This document shows, piece by piece, positions 35,727 to 44,774 of a stretch of 64,000 nt of DNA. The notes under the pieces are model-generated. The model was not told the origin of the DNA, ran no database searches, and was given only the letters and a program-made list of their open reading frames with translations. A program made the translations under genes and the position numbers. Positions within the stretch are counted from its first letter, which is position 1; the number at the start of each line of letters is the position of its first letter. The stretch covers positions 62,001-126,000 of the forward strand of contig NZ_RJTN01000003.1 of the NCBI RefSeq assembly GCF_005497185.1. The letters run 5' to 3'. Source of the stretch: Pectobacterium polonicum. Its GTDB lineage: Bacteria; Pseudomonadota; Gammaproteobacteria; Enterobacterales; Enterobacteriaceae.

Positions 35727-36616
35727 GCCTTTCTCCCGAATTGACGCTCCGCTGCCAGACAGGCTCCGCGACAGCCGGTATAATCCGTCGCCTCACTGAA
35801 CACCATGTTTAGCTTCTCTCGTGTCATTGGCGGGCGCAGGTGCCGCCAAATCCCATCGCGTAGGGCAGCATGCGGAAAATCGGCCATCGACAGCACGCCT
35901 CCGCCAAGAACCAGATAGTCGGGATCGAAAATATTCATTTCCATCGCAACGACCTTCGCCAACCGATCGATAAACGCCTGTAAATCCGGGTGCGTTCCCC
36001 AGCGCGTAAACAGTGACGACATGGCGGAGTCCCCCTGCTGAATTGCCCAGTTTTTCAACCAGTTCCCCGACGTCAGGGTTTCTACACAGCCAACGTTACC
36101 GCAGGGACAAGGCTGTTGATTATCCGGCCAGGGTATATGCCCCAACTCACCCGCACCGCCGTGCTCGCCGTGATAAAAACGGCCATTAAGCCACAGACTA
36201 TTGCCAATCCCTGTACCAAGGTAAATCCCCATTGCCGTGTCCGGCAGCGTTTTCAACTGCATTAAATCCCACAGCATCAAATGGTTGACGTCTTTATCCA
36301 TCGCCACAGGTATGCCCAAACGTTCGCTAATCTTCTGGGCAACCGGCTGACCATCCAGCGCTGGGATAAACGGCAGCGACAGCACGGATTGGCGGTCGCG
36401 GCTCAAAATCCCCGGTAGCCCCAGCATCACGCCGTTCACCGTCTGCTGTTCCAGCGTCTGCGCAATTACCTCCGTCAAGGCGGCCAGCGCATCAGGCTGC
36501 TGCGCCCAACTCTCCGTTGCTATCTTGCGAAACCCCGACCACTGGTGCTGCGCATCCATCAGCATTAACCGTGTACTGGTCCCGCCAATATCGATCCCCA
36601 GCCAGCGTTCAGTCAT
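35723..36616 (-). CDS. ROK-family sugar kinase (AlsK-like)
   Basis: This 297-residue protein starts at ATG 36616 (MTERWLGIDIGGTSTRL), after CAGGAG; the longer frame reads back through alsE. The ROK hallmarks are GIDIGGTSTRL, GTGIGNSLW and the zinc motif CPCGNVGCVE. It transfers phosphate from ATP to a hexose; allokinase is the likely role because the epimerase upstream is AlsE-like. It is overlapped by both neighbours (ATGA each), so co-translated. Confidence 0.87.
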   Translation of the reverse strand: MTERWLGIDIGGTSTRLMLMDAQHQWSGFRKIATESWAQQPDALAALTEVIAQTLEQQTVNGVMLGLPGILSRDRQSVLSLPFIPALDGQPVAQKISERLGIPVAMDKDVNHLMLWDLMQLKTLPDTAMGIYLGTGIGNSLWLNGRFYHGEHGGAGELGHIPWPDNQQPCPCGNVGCVETLTSGNWLKNWAIQQGDSAMSSLFTRWGTHPDLQAFIDRLAKVVAMEMNIFDPDYLVLGGGVLSMADFPHAALRDGIWRHLRPPMTREKLNMVFSEATDYTGCRGACLAAERQFGRKA

Positions 36617-37305
36617 GCCGACTCCTGTATCAGGCGCTGTGCCTGCGCGATGTGTCCCGTCATGGTTTCCCATGAGGTTGCCAGATCGTCATGCAGGTTG
36701 AAGAGTCCCGATGTCCCCACAATCAGGACTTCCGCCCCCGCAGCCAAAAGCATACCGTAGGTTTTTTGATTACAAGATCCATCAATCTCAATCAGATAGG
36801 AATAGCCATGCTGCTGCTTTAACGCCTTCAACTGCGCGATCTTTTGCAGCATTTCAGGGATAAAGGGTTGTCCCGCATAGCCCGGATCAACCGTCATGAT
36901 CGTAATCTTGTCCAGCAGATGAATATAGTGATGAATAAATTCAATCGGCGTCGCCGGATTCAGCACCACTCCCACTTTTTTGCCTAGCGCGCGGATCTGA
37001 TTGATCACTCGAAACGCATCTCGGTTGATGGTCTCAGCGTGAGGGCAAATGTAGTCCGCCCCCGCCTTCGCAATCGCATCGATAAAATCAGTCGGCGTTT
37101 CCACCATCAGATGTACATCTATCACCAGCGGCGTATGTGGCCGAATCTGCTCAATGAAGAACGGTGACAGCGTGATATTTTTCACGTAGTGCCCATCCAT
37201 GATATCGACATGTAAAAAATCCGCACGCGAGTTTAAGACTGCCAACTGTTGCTTGATCTCCATCAGATTCATGCACATCAGCGAGGGAGAAATTTTAGTA
37301 CGCAT
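36613..37305 (-). CDS. alsE: D-allulose-6-phosphate 3-epimerase
   Basis: The 230-residue TIM-barrel protein resembles E. coli AlsE as I recall it: SPSLMCM at the start, FLHVDIMDGHYV, DVHLMVETPTDFI, MTVDPGYAGQPFIPEML and EIDGSCNQKTY, with the two histidines and two aspartates that bind the catalytic metal. The reaction interconverts allulose-6-phosphate and fructose-6-phosphate in the cytoplasm. The SCNQ motif and surrounding sequence favour AlsE over ribulose-5-phosphate epimerase. Its start overlaps the permease stop by one base. Confidence 0.9.
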   Translation of the reverse strand: MRTKISPSLMCMNLMEIKQQLAVLNSRADFLHVDIMDGHYVKNITLSPFFIEQIRPHTPLVIDVHLMVETPTDFIDAIAKAGADYICPHAETINRDAFRVINQIRALGKKVGVVLNPATPIEFIHHYIHLLDKITIMTVDPGYAGQPFIPEMLQKIAQLKALKQQHGYSYLIEIDGSCNQKTYGMLLAAGAEVLIVGTSGLFNLHDDLATSWETMTGHIAQAQRLIQESA

Positions 37306-38351
37306 CAGATTTCCTTTTTTTCAGTTAAATGAGCGGCGCGGGCGCGTAAGGCACTCAGGCGCACCGCACGGTAATCGGAGTAGCGAGCTTTAAAGAATTT
37401 CAGCGCCAGGACGACAATCAACACGGCTCCCCACATCGCCAGGCTGAAGTGCTGGCTGATATTCATCAGGTTGAAGCCTGTGGAGAGGATCTGGAGCACG
37501 ATGAGCGACAGCACTACGCCAGTCACCCGACCAAATCCGCCGTTTGGATCGGTGCCGCCAAGAATGATCGCCAGCACCGTGAGCAGTAGGTAGGAGTCGC
37601 CGTATCCCATACGAGCCGAGTTAAAACGCGCCATCATCACCAGTCCAGCCAACACGCACATCAGGCTGGAAATGACGTACACCAACATCAGCATTCGATG
37701 CGTATTGATGCCGCTGAACCAGGTGGCATTAATGTTGCTTCCGCCCATATAAATGCACTTTCCTGCCCGCGTTTTGCCGAGAAACAGAGCCAGTGCACCA
37801 GCGGCGGCCATAAACAACCAGAGCGGCAACGGAATGCCAAGCCACGTGCCGGAACCCAGCGTGCGCAAGACATCCGGCATTCCGCTAACGGCCGCCCCTT
37901 TGGTTAACCAGATGCCGATTCCGTTAACCGTCATCATGCTCGCCAGCGTCACCAGAATGGGGTGCGCCCCCACTTTCGTGACCATAAAGCCCGTTAACGC
38001 ACCAATCACCACGGCAATAACCGATGCGCCTAGCAGGCCAATCCCCAGCCACAGCAGTTGCATCACCGTTCCTGCCCCTTCAGGCAAAAAGTGCAGCAAC
38101 ACCCAGGCAATAAACAGGCTGGTCAGGTTCGCCGTCGCAATAATGCACAGGTTTAACCCACCGCTGAGAATGGCGATAAACATACCCAGCGTCAGCAGTC
38201 CCAGTTCGGGAAGCTGAAATGCCATACTCATGAACGTCGAGGTAGTAAAAAAACGGCCGGGCAGCATCACGCTAAACAGCGCACAGCACAGTGCGATGAG
38301 GAACAATAGTCCTACGTCAGCGCCGCTCGGTTTGAAGATGTATCGTTTCAT
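37305..38351 (-). CDS. Sugar ABC transporter permease (second)
   Basis: This 348-residue RbsC/AraH-type permease starts at ATG 38351, which has a strong GGAGG six bases upstream; a GTG start at 38372 overlaps the previous gene. About nine membrane segments are visible with the conserved GGTDPNGGFGRVTGV loop that contacts the ATPase. It forms a heterodimeric channel with the permease encoded upstream. In E. coli the allose system has one permease, so this operon has an extra subunit. Confidence 0.88.
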   Translation of the reverse strand: MKRYIFKPSGADVGLLFLIALCCALFSVMLPGRFFTTSTFMSMAFQLPELGLLTLGMFIAILSGGLNLCIIATANLTSLFIAWVLLHFLPEGAGTVMQLLWLGIGLLGASVIAVVIGALTGFMVTKVGAHPILVTLASMMTVNGIGIWLTKGAAVSGMPDVLRTLGSGTWLGIPLPLWLFMAAAGALALFLGKTRAGKCIYMGGSNINATWFSGINTHRMLMLVYVISSLMCVLAGLVMMARFNSARMGYGDSYLLLTVLAIILGGTDPNGGFGRVTGVVLSLIVLQILSTGFNLMNISQHFSLAMWGAVLIVVLALKFFKARYSDYRAVRLSALRARAAHLTEKKEI

Positions 38352-38368
38352 CAGGACCCTCCGGTCGG

Positions 38369-39358
38369 TCACACAAAGCTGACGTCGGTTTCTTTGCGTT
38401 TTTTGTAATGTGTGACGGCGATGGCCAGCATAATCACCACGCCGATAACGATATTCATGAAGTAACTCGACACACCGATCAGATTCAGACCGTTTTTCAG
38501 GATGGCAATGAGAAAGACCCCCATCAGCGTACCCAGAACCGTCCCTTTCCCCCCCATCAGGCTGGCACCGCCGAGTACGGTAGCGGCCAGCACGTCGAGT
38601 TCTCCGCCCACGAGCGCATTTGGCACCACCTCACCCATGCGATAGGTCTGCACCAGTCCGCCTATCGCAGCCATCGCCCCTAAATAGCCATAGGCGAAGA
38701 GATGGATCAGCCCCACCCGAATGCCAATTCGGCGAGCGGATTCCTGATCGCCACCGACCGCATAGAGCTGGCGCCCCAGATGAGTTTTATTCAGGAGAAT
38801 CCAGGTCAGCCCAGTAATCACCAGCAGCGTGACCAGAGGTAGTCCGACCTGAAAAGGCAGGCCGTTCAGCGTAAACGGCAAGACTTGCCGCAGCGTGACC
38901 CACCATTCGGGCAACGTGTACAGGCTGCGGCCGTCGGTCAACCACATCAGGAGGCCGAACAGCAGCGACTGCATACTGATCGTGATGATGATCGAGACGA
39001 TTCTCAGCGAATAGATCAGCACCGCGTTGACCATGCCGAACACGATGCCGCAGGCAATCGCCAGTACAATGCTGAGCACGGCATTATCGAATTGAAACTG
39101 AATGAACAGCGTGGCGATCAGGTACTGCACGACCGACGCCACCGCGGCAAATGAAATATCGATTCCCCCGGTCACCAGCACCACGAACAGCCCCAACGCA
39201 AAGATCCCTGTCACCGCATAGCTTTCCGCCAGATCGAGCAGGTTCTGCATCGACAAGAATTGGTCGCTGGTGAGTGAGAAAAACACGATAGCGACAAGCA
39301 ACACCCAGGCCAGCCATCCTTGGCTACTTTTGGGTTTGAAAAAGGAGAAATCAGGCAT
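38369..39358 (-). CDS. Sugar ABC transporter permease (first)
   Basis: This 329-residue inner membrane permease of the ribose/allose family has multiple hydrophobic segments and the EAA-like loop ATVLGGASLMGGKGTV near residue 255. Its ATG overlaps the ATPase stop by eight bases (ATGCCTGA). With the second permease it would form the translocation channel for the sugar bound by the periplasmic protein encoded first in the transporter set. Confidence 0.88.
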   Translation of the reverse strand: MPDFSFFKPKSSQGWLAWVLLVAIVFFSLTSDQFLSMQNLLDLAESYAVTGIFALGLFVVLVTGGIDISFAAVASVVQYLIATLFIQFQFDNAVLSIVLAIACGIVFGMVNAVLIYSLRIVSIIITISMQSLLFGLLMWLTDGRSLYTLPEWWVTLRQVLPFTLNGLPFQVGLPLVTLLVITGLTWILLNKTHLGRQLYAVGGDQESARRIGIRVGLIHLFAYGYLGAMAAIGGLVQTYRMGEVVPNALVGGELDVLAATVLGGASLMGGKGTVLGTLMGVFLIAILKNGLNLIGVSSYFMNIVIGVVIMLAIAVTHYKKRKETDVSFV

Positions 39359-40871
39359 TGATCACCTCGGCAAGTTGCTGTTGTTCCAGCTGTTCTGGCT
39401 GATACTCCGCGTGAATAGCGCCATTGCGAAAGTGTAAAATCCGGTCGCAGTTGTAATACACTTCCGGCACCTCGTCAGAGATCAGGATGATGGCGAGCCC
39501 TTCCTGCGCAAGTTGATGGATCAACGCGTAAATACTGGCTTTCGCCCCCACATCGACACCCACCGTGGGCGAATCCAGAATGAGGATTTTCGGCTGCGTC
39601 AGCACCCATTTCGCCAGCACGATTTTCTGTTGATTGCCCCCAGACAGGGTAGAAATCGCCTGCTGCGGATCGGCCATCCGCACCCCTAGCTGCTCGATCC
39701 AGCTCATGATCAGTTTATTTTTACGATACTCATCAATCAGGTGGAATCGGTTGCGAAGCTGATCGAGGATGGTCAACACCATGTTGTCTGCAACCGACTG
39801 CTGCTGCACCAGCCCCAGAGTCAGACGATCTTCAGAAACGTAGCCAATGCCCGCCTTGATCGCGTCTTCGTGGTTACGGAAGGTCACCGGCTTACTATCC
39901 AGCCAGATCTTTCCGCTATCGGGACGCGTCATACCGAATAAAGACAGTGCCAGTTCTGTTCGCCCAGAGCCCAACAGCCCACACAGCCCCAGAACTTCCC
40001 CTTCACGCAGAGTAAAATTGATGTCGTGGTACTGGCCTGCACGGGTCAGGCCAGCCACCTCCAATAGCGTACGGTCTGGATTCAGCGTTGGCGTTTTACG
40101 CTGATAATCCAGCGTTAGTCCCGTCATCAGTTCAGTCAGACGATGACCATCCATTTCACTGGCAGGCCAGGTGCCAATCTTCCGCCCATCACGGATCACG
40201 GTGACGCGATCGGAGATCTCCAGCACCTCATCCAGACGATGGCTGACAAACACCACACAGATACGTTTCTCTTTCAGGTAACGCACGGTACGTAGCAACT
40301 GGTTCACTTCGGTCCGCGTCAACGATGCTGTCGGTTCATCCATGATCACCAGTCGGGCATCTGCCACTAGCGCGCGGCAGATGGCAACCTGCTGGCGCTG
40401 GGCGATGGATAGAGCAGACACCTTTTCATCCAGATCCAGATCAAAATTCAGTTCACCAATGACCCGCTGCGCCGTTTCCCGCAGCGTTCCTGCGCGATAC
40501 CAGCCCAGCAACCCCTTCAGGTTGTGTTCAAACGCGATGTTTTCCGCCACGCTTAGATTGGGAAACAGCGACAGATCCTGATAGATCACCTGAACCCCAA
40601 ATTCGCGCGCCTGCTTGGGGGTCAGACGGGGAAATTGCGCTTCCGGCGCCGTCTCACCGTTAAAGAGCGAAATCTGGCTACCAGCATCCGGCGCGTACAC
40701 GCCGGAAATCACCTTTATCAACGTACTTTTGCCGCAGCCATTGGTACCAGCAAGGCAGTGAACCTCCCCGACAGCCAATGACAGATCGACCTCGTGCAAT
40801 GCGCGGTTGCCGCCAAACGTCTTGGAGACAGAGCCGAGCGCAATCAACGTCTGTGGTTCGGTCAGCGTCAT
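39351..40871 (-). CDS. Sugar ABC transporter ATPase (two nucleotide-binding domains)
   Basis: This 506-residue protein contains two fused ABC ATPase domains of the RbsA/MglA type. The first has a full Walker A (GTNGCGKSTL) and signature region (LSIAQRQQVAICRALV); the second has a degenerate Walker A (GLLGSGRTEL), as is normal in this family, and LSGGNQQKIVLAKW. It powers uptake of the sugar through the two permeases. Four bases separate it from the binding-protein stop. Confidence 0.92.
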   Translation of the reverse strand: MTLTEPQTLIALGSVSKTFGGNRALHEVDLSLAVGEVHCLAGTNGCGKSTLIKVISGVYAPDAGSQISLFNGETAPEAQFPRLTPKQAREFGVQVIYQDLSLFPNLSVAENIAFEHNLKGLLGWYRAGTLRETAQRVIGELNFDLDLDEKVSALSIAQRQQVAICRALVADARLVIMDEPTASLTRTEVNQLLRTVRYLKEKRICVVFVSHRLDEVLEISDRVTVIRDGRKIGTWPASEMDGHRLTELMTGLTLDYQRKTPTLNPDRTLLEVAGLTRAGQYHDINFTLREGEVLGLCGLLGSGRTELALSLFGMTRPDSGKIWLDSKPVTFRNHEDAIKAGIGYVSEDRLTLGLVQQQSVADNMVLTILDQLRNRFHLIDEYRKNKLIMSWIEQLGVRMADPQQAISTLSGGNQQKIVLAKWVLTQPKILILDSPTVGVDVGAKASIYALIHQLAQEGLAIILISDEVPEVYYNCDRILHFRNGAIHAEYQPEQLEQQQLAEVINA

Positions 40872-40875
40872 TGGT

Positions 40876-41859
40876 CTACAGCCCCATTTCGATCAGTTTT
40901 GGCAAATTGGCTTTATCAAGGCTTTCGGTATTGTTGCCAAGAATGGTACGCGCCTGCGCATCCACATTGACCTTACCCAATCCCTCAATCGTCATACCGT
41001 CTGTAATCGGCTGATTCTTCTGCATCATGTCGGCCAACCGAACAAACACCTCGCCCGCCGTTTTCGGGTTCCAGATATAGCCGCCTTTGATGGCACCCCG
41101 GTTGACCAACGTGGCCCCTTGTCCAGGGCTAAACGCGCCAATCACACAGATCTGATCGGTTTTATTACGGTTCATCACCGCACGTCCCGCCCCAATCGGC
41201 CCTTGTGAACCAAAGGCCATGATGCCTTTAAGGTCAGGGTATTTAGACATCAGTTCGTTACTGGTGCGGATAGACCCATCCAGCGATTCACCGACGCCAA
41301 ACTTATCGGTTACCAACTGCATTTTTGGATAGTGCGTTTTTTGATATTCCAGCGCGGCATCGGTCCATTCCTGATGTAAAGGCACCGTCAGGCTCCCTAC
41401 ATACATGGCGTATTTACCTTCCTCTTTCATGCATGCAGCCAGTGCTTTCATATGGTTAATACCGTGGGTCGGCGCATCCACCAGCTCAAAATCCCAGTCT
41501 GCATATTTCTGACCAGGAGATTCATGCACCAGAACTTTAATACCCGCCTCTTGCGCACGTTTGAGCACGGGTTCCAGCACTTTCGGGTCATTCGGCACGA
41601 CGCCAATGATATCCACCTTCTGTGCGATTAAGTCTTCAATGGCACGAACCTGTAGAGCAGGGTCAGCCGCAGTAGGGCCAACCTGCCAGGCATCAATACC
41701 GAGTTTGGCCGCTTCGCTTTTGATGCCCGCTTCCATTGCATTAAACCAGGGAATACCACCAATTTTGACGACGACGCCCATACGTAATTTCTCGGCAGCA
41801 TCGGCGTGGGCTGAACTCAATAAGGCAAGGAGGGTACAGGCGAGGAATGTTTTTTTCAT
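40876..41859 (-). CDS. Periplasmic sugar-binding protein
   Basis: This 327-residue protein has a signal peptide (MKKTFLACTLLALLSSAHADA) and the type I periplasmic-binding fold of the ribose/allose/AI-2 group, with DLIAQKVDIIGVVPNDPK and GAFSPGQGATLV. It delivers the substrate to the ABC transporter. Compared with classic allose-binding proteins it looks closer to the broader Peripla_BP_4 group, so the sugar could be allose, allulose, ribose or another pentose or hexose. It follows the DeoR regulator gene by 24 bp. Confidence 0.85.
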   Translation of the reverse strand: MKKTFLACTLLALLSSAHADAAEKLRMGVVVKIGGIPWFNAMEAGIKSEAAKLGIDAWQVGPTAADPALQVRAIEDLIAQKVDIIGVVPNDPKVLEPVLKRAQEAGIKVLVHESPGQKYADWDFELVDAPTHGINHMKALAACMKEEGKYAMYVGSLTVPLHQEWTDAALEYQKTHYPKMQLVTDKFGVGESLDGSIRTSNELMSKYPDLKGIMAFGSQGPIGAGRAVMNRNKTDQICVIGAFSPGQGATLVNRGAIKGGYIWNPKTAGEVFVRLADMMQKNQPITDGMTIEGLGKVNVDAQARTILGNNTESLDKANLPKLIEMGL

Positions 41860-41883
41860 AATCTCTCCAGGGTGATGATCTTG

Positions 41884-42714
41884 TTAGTTATTAATTAACT
41901 GCATGGACTGGGGACGTTGCGAGCAATCAATAATATTGACACCGTTCCAGGCCAATTCCTGTGTTAGATCTTTGTCGTCCATTTTGTCGGTAATAAGAAA
42001 ATCCACATCACGGTAATGGCAAATACGTGCAAAAGAAGGATGCAAAAATTTACTCGCATCCATCAGCAAATATTTCCTTTCTGAAGCAAACAACATTTGC
42101 TGTTTCAGGTGTGCTTTATTTTCATTTCCTTCACGTAAATAACCGTCATTACCCAAACTGCTACAGGAAAAGAAAATCTTATTAATCAAAAACTCTTTTA
42201 ACGGCTGTTCTGCCACTACACCATTAAAATCTTCATCACGATCGGAATATTCACCACCCAGACAGATTGTGCGAATATTACCTTTCGGTGCCAACGTCTG
42301 TACCGTTCGTAGTGAATTGGTTATTACCGTTAATTCTATATCGGGTAATTGTCGAGCGAGAAACCAGCATGTGGTGCTACTGTCGAGTAATAAACAGTCT
42401 CCCACACTAATAAAATCCAGCGCACGTTTAGCTATCTGCATTTTTTGCGAAATATTTTCATTCGTGCGCTGGTGAAAGGTTAATTCATACTCATTATTCT
42501 TATTTATATTATTTATTATATTTCCCTGGTGTTTTTGCGCTAATACTGCACCGCCATGACTCCGCAATAACATGCCTTTCTTTTCTAAACTTGATAAATC
42601 ACGGCGAATCGTTTCCTGAGAAACCTGTAACAAACTCACTAACTCTGCCACCAGTACACGGCTATTCAGGGTTAATATTTCCATTATCCGCCGCTGACGT
42701 TCAATCGGTAGCAT
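41884..42714 (-). CDS. DeoR-family regulator of the als-type operon
   Basis: This 276-residue protein starts at ATG 42714, preceded by an ideal AGGAGG; the longer frame lacks a ribosome site. The N terminus MLPIERQRRIMEIL, VSQETIRRDLSSLEKKGM and SHGGAVLAQ are standard DeoR helix-turn-helix signatures, followed by a sugar-phosphate isomerase-like sensor. It is the first gene of the operon, so it probably autoregulates the whole transport and catabolic set. A perfect CRP half-site pair lies 147 bp upstream. Confidence 0.88.
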   Translation of the reverse strand: MLPIERQRRIMEILTLNSRVLVAELVSLLQVSQETIRRDLSSLEKKGMLLRSHGGAVLAQKHQGNIINNINKNNEYELTFHQRTNENISQKMQIAKRALDFISVGDCLLLDSSTTCWFLARQLPDIELTVITNSLRTVQTLAPKGNIRTICLGGEYSDRDEDFNGVVAEQPLKEFLINKIFFSCSSLGNDGYLREGNENKAHLKQQMLFASERKYLLMDASKFLHPSFARICHYRDVDFLITDKMDDKDLTQELAWNGVNIIDCSQRPQSMQLINN

Positions 42715-42860
42715 GATGACCTCCTGTGTTAATAAAGTAATGGATAGAGAGTTCGAAAAATGTGCACTGTGCAAGAGTACCAAGGGGTAAAATTGGCAGT
42801 TTTAATTAAGTGATATGAATCAAATAAAAATGAAATCAGTTGAAGATAACTGTTAATTAT

Positions 42861-42876
42861 TGTGATCAACTTCACA
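42861..42876. promoter_or_regulatory. Perfect CRP-type site upstream of als operon
   Basis: TGTGATCAACTTCACA has both CRP half sites (TGTGA, TCACA) with the correct six-base spacer. It lies 147 bp upstream of the DeoR gene and would couple the operon to carbon catabolite control. Confidence 0.6.
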
Positions 42877-43190
42877 CTTAATGCCATTATGCGCCATTTT
42901 TTTTACCGACATCCAAATTAAGAAAAAATAGTGACAGCGCACCACAATGACCGAATATGACCGAATGTGTGTATTTGACCGTTTTATCTTGTTGCAGTTC
43001 TGTTAAAAAAATTATTTTCCGATCTCAGCCTTCTCAACGGGAGAAGCTGGAAAAGTTCGCAGGTGTCGCGTACAGACAAATAGAAATGTAGATAACGTTA
43101 TGATTAATAAATTCGAAATAGAAATATCAGGCCTGCTGATATCCGAAAAATGGCTGGAAGGAGCGAAAAACAGGGAATGGGATCGATGGA

Positions 43191-43228
43191 GCGTTGTTGC
43201 ATAAGTCGGCTCTGGGCTGCAACAACGC
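43191..43228. repeat. Long perfect inverted repeat
   Basis: GCGTTGTTGCA (43191-43201) pairs perfectly with TGCAACAACGC (43218-43228). It lies just downstream of the LacI gene stop. It has no T-run on the minus strand, so it may be a terminator without a U-tract or a remnant of a mobile element end. Which one is not clear. Confidence 0.4.
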
Positions 43229-43285
43229 CATGTTTTGATTGTAAGATCTTAGTGGTCAGTTTATCTCTGCCGCTTTTTCTCCCCG

Positions 43286-44476
43286 TTAACTACTCGCCCG
43301 AGGCTCAAAAATAAACTTAACCTTTTCCAGTACGGGGGGATGAGCGTTGTTGTCCATCATGGCGAGTACCAGACGCCCGACTTCCTCCCCCAACGTTTCA
43401 TAGTCAAGCCGCATCGCAGTCAGCGCTGGGAACGTGTGTTCACATTGTTCAGAACCATCCAGGCAGGCAACCGCCAGATCGTAAGGGACTTTCATCAGAC
43501 GGCGCTGGCATTCAAAGAGTGCACCTATGGCAATTTCCTCGTGGCTACAGATAATCGCGTCCAACTCAGGCTGGTTCTGTAGCAGCTCGATCATCGCATA
43601 GCGACCAAACTGTAGGCTGGGTGCCTCTGGGATCGTGATTTTCAAATCTGCATTGTGGTAGTGCGCCAGCATGGCTTTATTCCAGCCGTTCAACTGCTGT
43701 TTTTGCAAGCGGTTATCGGTATGAGCGCCAATATAAGCAATGTGACGATACCCTTTATCCAGCAGCGAAAGGGTTAGCTGCTCTGCCGCATCGGCGAGGT
43801 CGATATCAATATTAATGTTCGTACTCAACGAGGAAGCGCCGGAAACGTTCACCGTAATAACGTTGCTGTTCTGAATGATGTCTTGAGTACGTTGTGAAAG
43901 TTGCGCACTGAACAACACCAGTGCCGCAGGCCGCTGCTGTAAGAGTTTTTCAACCATTCCCGCTTCAGTATTCTGACGATATTCATGGCAACCCATGATC
44001 AACGGGATACTCTGTTTGCCAACGACCTGCTGCAATGCCTGCACGAAACGAATGCTGGCACGATCTTGCTGAAAAGGATATAGCACCGCGATACTGGGCT
44101 GGAAGGACGATGCCAGTGCTCCCGCCGCGTGGTTCGGTACATAGCCCAGCGTTTTTATCGCATCGTTGATTTTCTTCTGCGTGGCGTCAGAAACCAGCCC
44201 TGGTTCCCTTAATGCGCGGGACACCGTCATGGCACCAACCCCCACATACCTTGCAATATCCTGCAACGTCACACGATTCGTGCTCTCAGTAAGCTGGCTG
44301 GCCTCTTGATTCGGTTCATAGCCAAGTGTTCTGGCGGCCAGTTCCACTTTTCTCCGTAACTTCTCAGATACCAGATCGGGTTTGCGCATCACGCGCGATA
44401 CCGTCATCGTCCCTACGCCCGCGTAGTCGGCGACATCCTGTAGCGTAACCTTACCGGTACTGCGACGCTTGCGCAT
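43286..44476 (-). CDS. LacI-family regulator with duplicated DNA-binding domain
   Basis: This 396-residue protein, from ATG 44476 with a GAGGAAG ribosome site, is longer than usual LacI proteins (about 330-345) because it has two LacI-type helix-turn-helix and hinge units in tandem. Unit one is residues 10-59 and unit two 69-118, about 29 of 50 positions identical by eye (VTLQDV..., MTVSR, LGY.PN). The remainder is a typical periplasmic-binding-like sensor. It is divergent from the PTS-aldolase genes and probably controls them. Two HTH units per chain would recognise a longer or double operator. Confidence 0.9.
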   Translation of the reverse strand: MRKRRSTGKVTLQDVADYAGVGTMTVSRVMRKPDLVSEKLRRKVELAARTLGYEPNQEASQLTESTNRVTLQDIARYVGVGAMTVSRALREPGLVSDATQKKINDAIKTLGYVPNHAAGALASSFQPSIAVLYPFQQDRASIRFVQALQQVVGKQSIPLIMGCHEYRQNTEAGMVEKLLQQRPAALVLFSAQLSQRTQDIIQNSNVITVNVSGASSLSTNINIDIDLADAAEQLTLSLLDKGYRHIAYIGAHTDNRLQKQQLNGWNKAMLAHYHNADLKITIPEAPSLQFGRYAMIELLQNQPELDAIICSHEEIAIGALFECQRRLMKVPYDLAVACLDGSEQCEHTFPALTAMRLDYETLGEEVGRLVLAMMDNNAHPPVLEKVKFIFEPRASS

Positions 44477-44774
44477 GCTCACTTCCTCTCCATTCGTCAT
44501 TTTTCTCGGTACACAGCCACGATAAAACCTGTTACCCATTGCTTTCAGACAAGACGCCGTGCGTACATCACGATTTTCCTGCTACACCCCATACAGCGTC
44601 ATCGACAGTGTGCCTGCGTCTACACGAGGGGAACACGTCATAGCCCCGCTTGTGCTAAGCAGGTCACAGTTAATGATACTCATATCAGTTAGCGCTATCT
44701 TTTTAGATATTAATCACATTATTTTCGGGACTGGCACACTATCCTGCGTTCGGAATGATACAGAGGTGACCCTA
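44477..44774. promoter_or_regulatory. Divergent promoter region, LacI gene / PTS operon
   Basis: This 298-bp gap holds both promoters. TAGCGCTA at 44693-44700 is a palindrome of a size compatible with a LacI-type operator core, and TTAGA-TATTAA-TCACA at 44703-44718 is a weak CRP-like site (eight of ten half-site bases). No other element is recognised with confidence. Confidence 0.35.

Larger units (their letters stand above)
42715..43285. other. 571-bp gap between als regulator and LacI gene
   Basis: No gene of convincing size is seen. It contains the promoter and CRP site of the leftward als operon (42861-42876) and a hairpin at 43191-43228. The middle (about 42900-43180) is AT-rich with no recognisable feature. 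Confidence 0.5.

Noticed and set aside
44721-44745. Sigma-54-like GGCAC...TGC pattern before the PTS genes
   Set aside because: The spacing between the GG and GC elements is 11 bases, not the required 10, and the flanks do not match the consensus.
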